Source: Lentzea alba
GTDB lineage: Bacteria; Actinomycetota; Actinomycetes; Mycobacteriales; Pseudonocardiaceae
DNA: 64,000 nt
Assembly: GCF_011067745.1 (NCBI RefSeq)
Contig: NZ_JAAMPJ010000013.1
Location: 1-64,000, forward strand
Direction of reading: 5' to 3'
Shown: positions 8,936-16,628 of the stretch, one piece after another
Layout of the letters: every line of letters begins with the position of its first letter
Position numbering within the stretch: the first letter of the stretch is position 1
Program-made: the position numbers and the translations under genes
Notes under the pieces: model-generated
What the model saw: only the letters and a program-made list of their open reading frames with translations
What the model was told of the DNA's origin: nothing
The model's database searches: none

Positions 8936-9875
8936 CGTACAGGACGTCGGCCAGCAGGTTGCCCAGCAGCACCACGCCCGTCGCCATCACGGTCAGTGCC
9001 CCGAGCAGGGCGAAGTCGACGTTCAGCGCGGCCTCCACGGTCGCCCGCGCGATGCCCGGCCACGAGAACACCGTTTCCACCAGCAGCGCGCCCGTGATCA
9101 GCTCCGGCAGCCGGGCGCCCAGCAACGTGAGGAACGGCAGCAGCGACGTGCGCAACGCGTGCCCGGACACCACCAGGTGGTCCGGCAGGCCGCGGGCTCG
9201 CGCGCCGATCACGTGGTCCTGGGTGAAGGACTCCAGCAGGTTCTGGCGCACGAACAGCACGAACCACGGCGCCTGCGAGATCGCCAGCACCGCGACCGGC
9301 AGCACCATGTGCACGGCGACACCGCCCACCGACACCGGCTCGGATCCGGTCGTCACGCCGCCGCCCGGCAACCACCGCAGCTGCAGCGCGAACACGTACA
9401 GCACCGCCAGCCCGACCCAGAAGACCGGCGCGGCCTCCAACGCGTAACAGCCGCCCGTGATCAGCCGGTCGAGCCACGACCCCTGCCGCCACGCCGCCAG
9501 CGTGCCCAGCACGAGTCCCAGCAGGAGGGCCAGCGTGAAGCCGACCGACACCAGCAGCACCGTCCATCCGAGACGGTCACCGATCACGGCCGACACCGGT
9601 TGTTGCAACGACAGGGAATCGCCGAGGTCGCCGGCCACCGCGTGCCGCAGCCAGGCCCAGTACTGCGCGACGACGGGTTCGTCGACGCCCCAGTTCGCGC
9701 GCAGCTGGGCCACGCGCTCCGGGGAAGCGCCGATGATCCGCACACCGAAGTAGCGCTCGACCGGGTCGAACGGCGAGGCCTTCGCCAGCACGAACAACGC
9801 GAAGCTGACGACCAACAGCACCGGGACCGCGAAGGCCAGGCGGCGCAGGGTCAGCCGGCCGATGGAGCGGATCAC
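8901..9875 (-). CDS. ABC transporter permease (NikB/DppB-type)
   Basis: A 324-residue permease starting at GTG 9875 in a GTGA overlap with the solute-binding protein gene. It has the N-terminal helix (LAFAVPVLLVVSFALFVLAKASPFDP), the long periplasmic loop RANWGVDEPVVAQYWAWLRH and about five more helices. The ARARGLPDHLVVSGHALRTS coupling loop and a C-terminal DVLYALADPRV ending complete the DppB family pattern. Forms the pore with the NikC-like permease. A 92-base gap holding the fused relic ORF separates the two, unlike the tight overlaps elsewhere in this operon. Confidence 0.92.
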   Translation of the reverse strand: MIRSIGRLTLRRLAFAVPVLLVVSFALFVLAKASPFDPVERYFGVRIIGASPERVAQLRANWGVDEPVVAQYWAWLRHAVAGDLGDSLSLQQPVSAVIGDRLGWTVLLVSVGFTLALLLGLVLGTLAAWRQGSWLDRLITGGCYALEAAPVFWVGLAVLYVFALQLRWLPGGGVTTGSEPVSVGGVAVHMVLPVAVLAISQAPWFVLFVRQNLLESFTQDHVIGARARGLPDHLVVSGHALRTSLLPFLTLLGARLPELITGALLVETVFSWPGIARATVEAALNVDFALLGALTVMATGVVLLGNLLADVLYALADPRVALDG

Positions 9876-11440
9876 TGCTTGGGTGTCCAGCGCTCGAGGT
9901 TCCACCACACGGCGTGCACCAGGCCGTGGTCGTGCGGTTCGACCTGGGTTTCTTGGCCGTCCCACTTGTCGCGCAACACGTACGTGTGGTCGAGGAACAC
10001 CAGGAACGCCCAGGCGGGGTCGGCCGCGTAGGCCTTCTGGAAGTCGTCGTAGGCCTTCTTGCGGGCAGCCGGGTCGAGGCTGCGGCGCGCGGTGTCCAGC
10101 GCGGTGTCCACAGTGGAGTTCCGGTACAGCGTCATGTTCACGTAGCCCTGCTGGCCCGCGTAACGCGAGTGCAGCAACGTGTAGGCGGCGGTGTCCGGGT
10201 CGTACGGGTCGCCACCGCCCCAGATCGCCGCAGCTTCCTTCTGGCGCTGCAGCATGATCTCGAACGTGGTGGCCTCGACGGGCGCGTCGATGCCGAGCTT
10301 CGCGATGTCGGAGGCCGCGGCCAGGGCGAGTTCCTTGCGCAGCACGTCCGGCGCCGGGTAGAGCACGGGCAACCGGGCGGGCTGACCGTCCTTCGCGCGC
10401 TTGCCGTCGGCACCCTTGCGCCAACCGGCCTCGTCGAGCAGCTTCTCCGCCTCGGCGACGTCGTAGGCGAACGCGGAACCCGAGTCGTACCAGTCCTTCA
10501 GGTAGGGCGAGATCGGCGTGGCGGCGGGCTTGCCGGAGCCGGCCAGCACGGCGTCGATCATGGCCTGGCGGTTGATGCCCAGGTTGATCGCGCGCCGCAC
10601 CTGCGGGCTGGAGGTGAACGGCAGCTCGGACGGGATGCCGAGGCCGCGGTAGTCGGCGGACGGGTTCCGCACGACCCGGTAGCCCGACTTGTCGCGGTAG
10701 GTCTGGGCGAGCTTGGGCGGCAGCACGGTGCCGTCGAACTCGCCGGCCGCCATCCGGGTTGCGCGGGCGTTGTCGTCCGGCACGAACACCACGGTGACGG
10801 TCTTGATCGCGGGCGTGCCGCCCCAGTACTTCTCGTTGGCCTTCAACACCATCCGGTCGCCCTTGCGCCACGACTCGACCACGTACGGGCCGGTGCCGAT
10901 CGGAGCGGTGTTGAACGGCGCGCTGTTGATGTCCACGCCCGAGAGCTTCGCCGCGGGCACGATGCCGAGCGCCAGCTGCTGCACGAACGGGGCGTAGGGG
11001 TACGACAGCTTGAACTCGACGGTGCCCGCGTCCGGCGCCGTCACGTCGGCCAGCGCGTCGAAGCGGGAGGCGATCGTGGAGTTCACCTTCTTGTCCAGCA
11101 CGGACTTGTAGGTGAACACGACGTCCTGGGCGGACACCAGGGTGCCGTCGGAGAACGCGATGTCCTTGCGCAGCTTGGCGGTCCACGTCAGGCCGTCGGG
11201 AGACGCCGTCGGCAGTGCGGAGGCCAGGGCGGGCTTCAGGGCGAGCGAGGCGTCCCGCGTCACCAGGCCGTCGAAGATCTTCGCGGCACCGTCGGGCGCG
11301 TAGCCGAGCACCGGGTTGAGGTTCTCCGGCTCGCTGCCGGCGCCGATCACGATGGACGTCGCTGCTCCGGCCGTCGTCGAGCCGTCCGGTGACGAGCACC
11401 CCGCCAGCACGACGAGAGCCAGTAGAACCGCTCGGCGCAT
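9872..11440 (-). CDS. ABC transporter substrate-binding lipoprotein, family 5 (NikA/DppA-type)
   Basis: A 522-residue extracellular binding protein. A lipoprotein signal with lipobox LAGC (LLALVVLAGCSS) anchors it outside the membrane, followed by the SBP family 5 fold (GSEPENLNPVLGY, FSDGTLVSAQDVVFTYKS, GTGPYVVESW). The C-terminus carries an unusual histidine cluster, EPHDHGLVHAVWWNLERW. ATG 11440 has GGGGAGGAA upstream. The gene order binding protein, permease, permease, ATPase, ATPase matches nikABCDE. With the divergent His-rich protein and the TTGC/GCAA repeats upstream, a nickel or other metal-chelate substrate is plausible. Peptide uptake is the alternative. Confidence 0.9.
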   Translation of the reverse strand: MRRAVLLALVVLAGCSSPDGSTTAGAATSIVIGAGSEPENLNPVLGYAPDGAAKIFDGLVTRDASLALKPALASALPTASPDGLTWTAKLRKDIAFSDGTLVSAQDVVFTYKSVLDKKVNSTIASRFDALADVTAPDAGTVEFKLSYPYAPFVQQLALGIVPAAKLSGVDINSAPFNTAPIGTGPYVVESWRKGDRMVLKANEKYWGGTPAIKTVTVVFVPDDNARATRMAAGEFDGTVLPPKLAQTYRDKSGYRVVRNPSADYRGLGIPSELPFTSSPQVRRAINLGINRQAMIDAVLAGSGKPAATPISPYLKDWYDSGSAFAYDVAEAEKLLDEAGWRKGADGKRAKDGQPARLPVLYPAPDVLRKELALAAASDIAKLGIDAPVEATTFEIMLQRQKEAAAIWGGGDPYDPDTAAYTLLHSRYAGQQGYVNMTLYRNSTVDTALDTARRSLDPAARKKAYDDFQKAYAADPAWAFLVFLDHTYVLRDKWDGQETQVEPHDHGLVHAVWWNLERWTPKQ

Positions 11441-11482
11441 CCAGTTCCTCCCCAGTGTCCGTGTTGCCGGGTGCAGCTAACA

Positions 11483-11512
11483 GCAAGTAACTTGCAACAA
11501 GCAAGACCTTGC
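11483..11512. promoter_or_regulatory. Paired GCAAG/CTTGC inverted repeats in the divergent importer/His-rich intergenic region
   Basis: Two close palindromes, GCAAGTAACTTGC (11483-11495) and GCAAGACCTTGC (11501-11512), lie between the binding-protein gene (start 11440) and the His-rich gene (start 11553). Between them is TTGC-aacaa-GCAA. TTGC and GCAA half-sites are also found in the Streptomyces Nur (nickel-responsive Fur-family) box as I recall it, but the spacing here is not an exact match. Confidence 0.55.
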
Positions 11513-11552
11513 ACCACTGCGCGCTGGTCAGAGCCGTGCCAGGCTGCGCAAC

Positions 11553-11732
11553 ATGAGCGTCCACAACCACGAACACAGCCACGGTGACCTGTCCCACACA
11601 CATCCTCACGAGGCGCACGCGCACGACCACGTCGAGCACACGCACGAGCACACGCACGGCGGCGAAACGCACTCGCACACCCACGTGCACGACGCGGGGC
11701 ACGTCGAGGAACACGAGCACTCGCACTCCTGA
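11553..11732 (+). CDS. 59-residue histidine-rich protein, probable metal-binding
   Basis: An ATG at 11553 opens a 59-codon frame that ends at TGA 11730-11732. It is dominated by alternating His, such as HNHEHSH, SHTHPHEAHAHDH, THEHTH and THSHTHVH; over a third of residues are His and most others are acidic or small. No signal peptide is seen. Such peptides chelate Zn, Ni or Co and occur next to metal transporters, metal chaperones or Zur/Nur regulons in actinobacteria. It is transcribed divergently from the five-gene ABC importer and shares its control region. No strong ribosome site is seen (gctgcgcaac precedes the ATG), so translation may be weak or leaderless. Confidence 0.75.
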   Translation: MSVHNHEHSHGDLSHTHPHEAHAHDHVEHTHEHTHGGETHSHTHVHDAGHVEEHEHSHS

Positions 11733-11761
11733 ACCGGCCCGGCGAAATATCGGCGGCCGGT
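11733..11761 (+). terminator. Stem-loop directly after the histidine-rich gene
   Basis: A perfect 7-bp stem, accggcc (11733-11739) with ggccggt (11755-11761), begins at the base after the TGA of the histidine-rich gene and has a 15-base loop. Its position suggests a terminator. No U-tract follows. Confidence 0.4.
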
Positions 11762-11834
11762 CCGCGAGGCCGCCTGAGCCGCTACGCTTGCTCCATCTGC
11801 CGCCTTCCACGTTGACGCGGCAGGAGCAGTGCAA

Positions 11835-13418
11835 GTGTCTCGATTGGCGAAAGTCGTTGCCACGCTGGCTCTTCTGAGCGGTCTCACGCCGGTGGCGCAG
11901 GCGGCGCCCGCGTGCTGGCAGGAGTTCTGCGGCAAGTACCCACCGGCGCCTCAGGCCGGCCAGTGGTCGTCCGCCCACGTTTCCTACGACACGGCCGGAC
12001 GCCTGAAGTACGCCTCCGACTCGGCGCGCAACCGCGTGCCGGACTTCAGCTACGTCGGCTACCACCACGGCGAGAAGCCGCTGCCGGTCATGCCCGACGT
12101 CGTCACGATCAGTCCGGTGTCCGGCGACAACACCGCGCATCTCCAGAAAGCGCTCGACCAGGTCGGCGCCCGCACGCCCGACGCGAACGGCCATCGCGGC
12201 GCGGTGAAGCTCGCGGCCGGCCGGTACGAGATCCGCGGCACCGTGCGGATCAGGCACAACGGCGTGGTGCTGCGTGGATCCGGGGACACCACAACGTTGT
12301 TCGGCCGCGGCGACACGCCCCACCAGCGCACGGTCGTGGTGCTCGGGTCCGACTCGGGCAAGCCGTGGACGACCGGGGCGGCCGTCGAGGTGACCACGCC
12401 GTTCGTGCAGGTCGGGTCGTTGAGCCTGGAGGTCGCGAACGCCACCGGGTTCAAGGTGGGCCAGGAGGTCGTCGTCCGGCACCCGTCGTCGCAGAAGTGG
12501 ATCGACGCGGTCGGCGGTGGCGGCGTGGTGCAGGACGCCAAGTGGACGCCCGGATCCATGGACCTGCACTGGGTGCGCAGGATCAAGGCCGTCGACGGGC
12601 GCAGGCTCACGTTCGACGCGCCGATCTACAACCACCTCGACCGGTCGCTGACGATCTCCACGGTCGCGCCGGTGACCGCGCGGAACCTCGTCACCGAGTC
12701 CGGGGTCGAGAGCCTGCGCGTCGACGTCGAGACCAAGGGCGGCGAGGACGAGAACCACGCGTGGAACGCCATCGGCGTGTTCGGCGCGGACAACAGCTGG
12801 GTCCGTTCGGTCAAGACCCGCTACTTCGGTTACGCGGGCGTGGTCACCGAACGGTCCGTGCGCATCACGGTGAAGGACGCGCAGGCCACGGACCCGGTCG
12901 CGATCCGCACAGGTGGCCGCATGTACAACTTCGCCGCGAACACCAACTCGCACCTCGTCCTGTTCACCGGCCTGCACGCCACGAAGGCGCGACACGCGTT
13001 CGTCAGCAACGGCGCGAACTCTGTGGCCGGCGTGGTGTGGCATCGGGCCACTGTGGACGGTGGTGACGCCGAGGCGCACCGGCGGTGGAGCCAGGGACTG
13101 CTGTTCGACAACATCAGGGAGCTCAGCGGCGGCAACCAGGCCAAGCTGATCAACCGCGGCGACTACGGCACCTCGCACGGCTGGGGCGCCGCACACTCGG
13201 TGATCTGGGACTACAACAAGGAAATCGTCGTCCAGAAACCGCCGACCGCGCAGAACTACGCCGTGTCCGGCGAAGGCACGCGGCGCTCACAGCCGTACTT
13301 CCCCGGGCCGTGGGGCAGCATCGAGATCAAGACCGGTCCACTGGTTCCGGAGTCGTTGTACGAGGCACAGGTCGTCGACCGCCTCGCCGGGACGTCGGCT
13401 AGTGCGACTCGCGGGTGA
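11835..13418 (+). CDS. Secreted right-handed beta-helix (pectin-lyase-like) protein
   Basis: The 527-residue protein has a Sec signal peptide (VVATLALLSGLTPVAQA, cleavage before APAC). Its N-terminal region, YVGYHHGEKPLPVMPDVVTI with SGDNTAHLQKALDQV, is the usual opening of pectin-lyase-like beta-helix enzymes. Helix coils such as GVVLRGSGDTTTLFG and SLRVDVETKGG follow. Two cysteines near the mature N-terminus may pair. GTG 11835 is preferred because AGGAG sits 8 bases upstream; an in-frame GTG at 11829 is only 2 bases from it. It probably acts on an extracellular polysaccharide, but the substrate is unknown. Its end overlaps the convergent dehydratase gene by 20 bases. Confidence 0.82.
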   Translation: MSRLAKVVATLALLSGLTPVAQAAPACWQEFCGKYPPAPQAGQWSSAHVSYDTAGRLKYASDSARNRVPDFSYVGYHHGEKPLPVMPDVVTISPVSGDNTAHLQKALDQVGARTPDANGHRGAVKLAAGRYEIRGTVRIRHNGVVLRGSGDTTTLFGRGDTPHQRTVVVLGSDSGKPWTTGAAVEVTTPFVQVGSLSLEVANATGFKVGQEVVVRHPSSQKWIDAVGGGGVVQDAKWTPGSMDLHWVRRIKAVDGRRLTFDAPIYNHLDRSLTISTVAPVTARNLVTESGVESLRVDVETKGGEDENHAWNAIGVFGADNSWVRSVKTRYFGYAGVVTERSVRITVKDAQATDPVAIRTGGRMYNFAANTNSHLVLFTGLHATKARHAFVSNGANSVAGVVWHRATVDGGDAEAHRRWSQGLLFDNIRELSGGNQAKLINRGDYGTSHGWGAAHSVIWDYNKEIVVQKPPTAQNYAVSGEGTRRSQPYFPGPWGSIEIKTGPLVPESLYEAQVVDRLAGTSASATRG

Positions 13419-15102
13419 CCTCGCTGCCGCTGGAGCCGACCAGGAAGTCCAGGTCGGCTCCGGTGTCGGCGCCCAGCACGTGGTCGACGTAGAGCCGCTG
13501 CCAGCCTCGTCCTGGTTTGGCGAACGCCTCGGTCATCGCCGCACTGGGGGAGCGGTCGAGGAAGTCCGGTGCCTCCACGTCGATCCGCCGGTTCTCCACG
13601 TCCAGCACGATGACGTCGCCGGTGCGGACGAGCCCGAGCGGTCCGCCCGCCGCCGCTTCCGGTGCCACGTGCAGCACGACCGTGCCGTACGCGGTGCCGC
13701 TCATGCGTCCGTCGCAGATCCGGACCATGTCGCGCACGCCCTGTTCCAGCAGCTTCTTGGGCAACGGCATGTTCGACACCTCGGGCATGCCGGGATATCC
13801 GCGCGGCCCGCAGCCGCGCAGCACCAGCACGCTGTCCGCGTCGACGTCGAGGTCCGGGTCGTCGATGCGGGCGTGGAAGTCCTCGATGCTGTCGAACACC
13901 ACGGCTTTGCCGCGGTGCTGCAACAGGTTCGGTGACGCGGCGGCCGGTTTGACCAGCGCACCGGACGGCGCCAGGTTGCCGCGCAGCACCGCGATCCCGC
14001 CCTCGGCGATGATCGGCTCGGACCGGCTGCGGATCACCTCGGCGTCCCAGATCGGGGCGTCGTCGAGGTGGCCGACGAGGGGATTCCCGGTGACGCTCAA
14101 CGCTTCCGGGTCGAGCAGGTCACGAACTTCCCGCAGCACGGCCAGCAGCCCGCCCGCGCGGTGGAAGTCCTCCATCAGGAACCGGCCCGCCGGCTGCAGG
14201 TCCACCAGCAACGGCACGCCGGAGCCGATGCGGTCGAAGTCGTCCAGGGTCAGGTCGACGCCCAGGCGACCGGCGATGGCGAGCAGGTGCACGACGGCGT
14301 TCGTGGACCCGCCGATCGCGGCCAGCGCGACGATCGCGTTGTGGAAGTTGGCCTTCGTCAGGAACGTGCTGGGCCGCCGGTCCTTCTCGACCAGCTCGAC
14401 GATCAGCCGTCCGGTGCCGTGCGAGGCCTCCAGCAGCCTGCTGTCCGGCGCCGGGGTGCCCGCGACACCGGGGACGACGGTGCCGAGCGCCTCCGCGACC
14501 AGGGCCATCGTCGAGGCGGTGCCCATGGTGTTGCAGTGGCCGCGGCTGCGGATCATCGCCGACTCGGAGCGGATGAACGCCTCCTGCGACAGCGTGCCCG
14601 CGCGCACCTCCTCCGACAGCCGCCACACGTCCGTGCCGCAGCCGAGCGGAACCCCGCGGAACGTGCCGGTGAGCATCGGCCCGCCGGGCACCACGACCGC
14701 GGGGATGTCGACGGACGCGGCGGCCATCAGCAGCGCGGGAATCGTCTTGTCGCACCCGCCGAGCAGCACCACGCCGTCGACCGGGTTGGCGCGCAGCATC
14801 TCCTCGGTCGCCATCGCGGCCATGTTGCGCCACAGCATCGCGGTGGGGCGGACGTTGGTCTCGCCCAGCGACACCACGGGGAGGTTGAGCGGGATGCCAC
14901 CTGCCTCGTGCACGCCGTTCGACACCGATGCGGCGACCTCGTTCAGGTGCGCGTTGCACGGGGTGAGGTCGGACGCGGTGTTGGCGATGGCGATCTGCGG
15001 CCGGGCGAACGCCGAGTCCGGCGTGCCACGGCGCATCCAGGCGCGGTGGATGTAGGCGTTGCGGTCCTGTCCGGCGTACCAGTGCGCGCTGCGGAGGTTC
15101 AC
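13399..15102 (-). CDS. IlvD/Edd-family sugar-acid dehydratase
   Basis: A 567-residue Fe-S dehydratase. The cluster ligands are visible in LTPCNAHL, LGGCDKTIPA and RGHCNTMGTASTM, followed by the family blocks IGGSTNAVVHLLAIAGR, CDGRMSGTAYGTVVLHVAPE and a C-terminal EAPDF region. The N-terminus (LRSAHWYAGQDRNAYIHRAWMRRG) resembles aldonic-acid dehydratases (L-arabinonate or D-xylonate type) more than branched-chain dihydroxy-acid dehydratase, so a catabolic substrate is more likely. GTG 15102 directly abuts GGGAGG. No other start is available, so initiation is awkward. It is probably co-transcribed with the NTF2-like gene upstream. Confidence 0.88.
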   Translation of the reverse strand: MNLRSAHWYAGQDRNAYIHRAWMRRGTPDSAFARPQIAIANTASDLTPCNAHLNEVAASVSNGVHEAGGIPLNLPVVSLGETNVRPTAMLWRNMAAMATEEMLRANPVDGVVLLGGCDKTIPALLMAAASVDIPAVVVPGGPMLTGTFRGVPLGCGTDVWRLSEEVRAGTLSQEAFIRSESAMIRSRGHCNTMGTASTMALVAEALGTVVPGVAGTPAPDSRLLEASHGTGRLIVELVEKDRRPSTFLTKANFHNAIVALAAIGGSTNAVVHLLAIAGRLGVDLTLDDFDRIGSGVPLLVDLQPAGRFLMEDFHRAGGLLAVLREVRDLLDPEALSVTGNPLVGHLDDAPIWDAEVIRSRSEPIIAEGGIAVLRGNLAPSGALVKPAAASPNLLQHRGKAVVFDSIEDFHARIDDPDLDVDADSVLVLRGCGPRGYPGMPEVSNMPLPKKLLEQGVRDMVRICDGRMSGTAYGTVVLHVAPEAAAGGPLGLVRTGDVIVLDVENRRIDVEAPDFLDRSPSAAMTEAFAKPGRGWQRLYVDHVLGADTGADLDFLVGSSGSEVTRESH

Positions 15103-15144
15103 CCTCCCGTCGTACGGGGCAGCGTGCGGACGCGCAACCCCCGG

Positions 15145-15564
15145 CTACCGAATGCTCGCCAGGGCGTCCAGTGCCCGGTCGTCCAACGGGCTGCCGTGGC
15201 GGTGGACCATCTTCCACGTGCCGTCCTCGCGGCGGAACACCGTGGTGACGCGCAACGCGTAGGACTTCGTGGCCCCGGACGGGTCGAGGATCTCGGACCG
15301 TTCGATCGCGCACACGTACCCGATGTCACCGCTCGACTCCGCGGCCACGACCTCGATGTCGAGGGACCTGCTGCCGTGGAACCACTTCTCGATCGTGTCG
15401 AAGACCTGCTCGACCTCGGTCCAGCCGACGGCGCCCATGGCCGCGCCGAACAGCACCACGGGTTCGGCGTGCGACCACATCTGTTTGCGCGGTCCGGCGT
15501 CGCCGTTGTGCAGGTTCTCGACATCGCGCTGGAGCAGGGGCAGCACCTCGTCCTGGAAGCTCAT
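15145..15564 (-). CDS. NTF2-like (SnoaL/DUF4440-type) nuclear-transport-factor-fold protein
   Basis: This 139-residue protein starts at ATG 15564 and contains the layout of DUF4440/SnoaL-type proteins. There is an N-terminal helix (DEVLPLLQRDVENLHNGDAG), a VVLFGAAM strand, a WFHGSRSLDIEVVAAESSGDIGYV section and the closing LRVTTVFRREDGTWKMVHRHGSPL. Family members include ketosteroid-isomerase-like enzymes and small ligand-binding proteins. The function here is not predictable. It sits between the Rieske gene and the dehydratase on the same strand. Confidence 0.82.
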   Translation of the reverse strand: MSFQDEVLPLLQRDVENLHNGDAGPRKQMWSHAEPVVLFGAAMGAVGWTEVEQVFDTIEKWFHGSRSLDIEVVAAESSGDIGYVCAIERSEILDPSGATKSYALRVTTVFRREDGTWKMVHRHGSPLDDRALDALASIR

Positions 15565-15582
15565 CCGACCGGCCTTTCTCGT

Positions 15583-15623
15583 GCGGACCGGTCCGGACAG
15601 CATGACTGCCCGGACCGGTCCGC
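15583..15623 (-). terminator. Nested palindromic stem-loop between the Rieske gene and the NTF2-like gene
   Basis: Arms gcggaccggtccgg (15583-15596) and ccggaccggtccgc (15610-15623) are a perfect 14-bp inverted repeat with a 13-base loop, starting 7 bases after the Rieske stop. Each arm is itself a ggaccggtcc palindrome. It can act as a terminator or as a double operator for the NTF2-like gene, whose start is 19 bases further. Confidence 0.55.
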
Positions 15624-15629
15624 GCAGGC

Positions 15630-16064
15630 TCAGGCCACGACGATGTCGTCCCCCTTGATCTTCGTCTTGATCTGCGGCAACGGCTTCTTGGCCGGTCCGG
15701 ACCTCCGCTTGCCGTCGACGGAGCTGAACCGGCTGTCGTGGCACCAGCAGATGATCAGGTTCTGGTCGACCTCGCTGCACATGCAGCCGGCGTGGGTGCA
15801 TTTGGCGTCGAACGCCGTGTAGGTGTTCTTCTTCGGCTGGGCCACCACGACTGATGTCTCGTCGTCGAAGTAGACGACGACTCCGCCGTTGAGCGGCACG
15901 TCCGCCTTCTTCGCGAGGACCGTGCCGGGCGGCAGTGTGCCGCACGGCTGGGCGTCGGGGGCGGCCGCCGCGGTGCCGGTGGTGACGATCGTGGCGGCCG
16001 CGGCGCAGCCACCGATGAAACAGCGGCGGCTGACCGTGGTGGTGGGGTGGTCCGGGAGCTCCAT
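15630..16064 (-). CDS. Tat-exported Rieske [2Fe-2S] protein
   Basis: The 144-residue protein has a twin-arginine motif, SRRCFIGG, followed by an alanine-rich hydrophobic stretch and an AAAAP cleavage region. The Rieske domain shows CTHAGC and CWCHDSRF, the two Cys and two His ligands of the 2Fe-2S cluster plus cysteines for the disulfide, then GPAKKPLPQI. It is a small soluble exported electron-transfer protein rather than a cytochrome bc1 subunit. ATG 16064 is chosen because it leaves a short n-region. GTG 16118 is an in-frame alternative adding 18 residues; neither has a convincing ribosome site. It may carry electrons for an oxidoreductase encoded elsewhere. Confidence 0.88.
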   Translation of the reverse strand: MELPDHPTTTVSRRCFIGGCAAAATIVTTGTAAAAPDAQPCGTLPPGTVLAKKADVPLNGGVVVYFDDETSVVVAQPKKNTYTAFDAKCTHAGCMCSEVDQNLIICWCHDSRFSSVDGKRRSGPAKKPLPQIKTKIKGDDIVVA

Positions 16065-16152
16065 CTCGAAGCGCTCACTTCCTGCCGTACGAGTCGCGGC
16101 GGAGGCGGCACCACTCACCTTGGCAACCGAGTCACTTCATGACAAGCCTTGA

Positions 16153-16162
16153 CTCTTAAGAG
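16153..16162. promoter_or_regulatory. CTCTTAAGAG palindrome in the Rieske/DUF6292 divergent region
   Basis: A perfect 10-bp A+T-rich palindrome in the otherwise featureless 220-base divergent region. TTGACT precedes it on the plus strand. It could be part of a promoter or a small operator. No matching regulator is identifiable. Confidence 0.25.
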
Positions 16163-16283
16163 GAACTTCTGCGACTTCAGCGGAGAGTGAGCGTCTGAGG
16201 TTCGCACTCCGTCAACTGGGGTAACCGCTTCGTGCGTCAAGCAGCTGGCGTTGTTGCCCCGGTGGACGGAGGACGGTGACGAC

Positions 16284-16628
16284 GTGAAGACGCTTGCGCT
16301 CGACTACGCGCTGAGGGTCACGCGGGAACTCGGCCTGAGCGGCGAGTCGTCCTGCGTGGATCGGGACAGACCGTTGCGGGTGTACATCGCGGTGGACGGC
16401 ACGCTGCCCGACCACCCGGACTGCCTGGTGGCGCTGCTGTGGACCGAGCGCCGCGGGTGGGCGATCGCGGTCGAGGAACCCGGTGGCGCCGAGCTGACCG
16501 TGGTGGCGCACCTGGGCGGTGCGGTGGAACCGCCGCCGCGCACGGTGGCGCGATGGGTGCGCAGGTTGCTGACAGACCAGCGGCCGGCCCACGAGGTGGA
16601 CCGGCCGCTGGTGCGCAGGGTGGGTTAG
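16284..16628 (+). CDS. DUF6292 family protein
   Basis: The 114-residue product matches the DUF6292 pattern of actinomycete proteins: YIAVDGTLPDHPDCLVALLW, then ERRGWAIAVEEPGG, then LTVVAHLGGAVEPPPRTVARWVRRLL. GTG 16284 follows GGAGG at 11 bases. TTG 16251 is a longer in-frame alternative. No function is known for the family. It is encoded alone and convergently with the MMPL transporter, overlapping its stop codon (TAA/TAG) by 4 bases. Confidence 0.8.
   Translation: MKTLALDYALRVTRELGLSGESSCVDRDRPLRVYIAVDGTLPDHPDCLVALLWTERRGWAIAVEEPGGAELTVVAHLGGAVEPPPRTVARWVRRLLTDQRPAHEVDRPLVRRVG

Noticed and set aside
12290-12305. CAACGTTGT-like match inside the beta-helix gene resembling the LacI operator
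   Set aside because: It lies within coding sequence, is only partly symmetric and is far from any start.
8901-13196. Very long 1,431-codon minus-strand frame
   Set aside because: Only its last 324 codons are real (NikB-like permease). The rest is antisense or out-of-frame sequence across the binding protein and the beta-helix gene.
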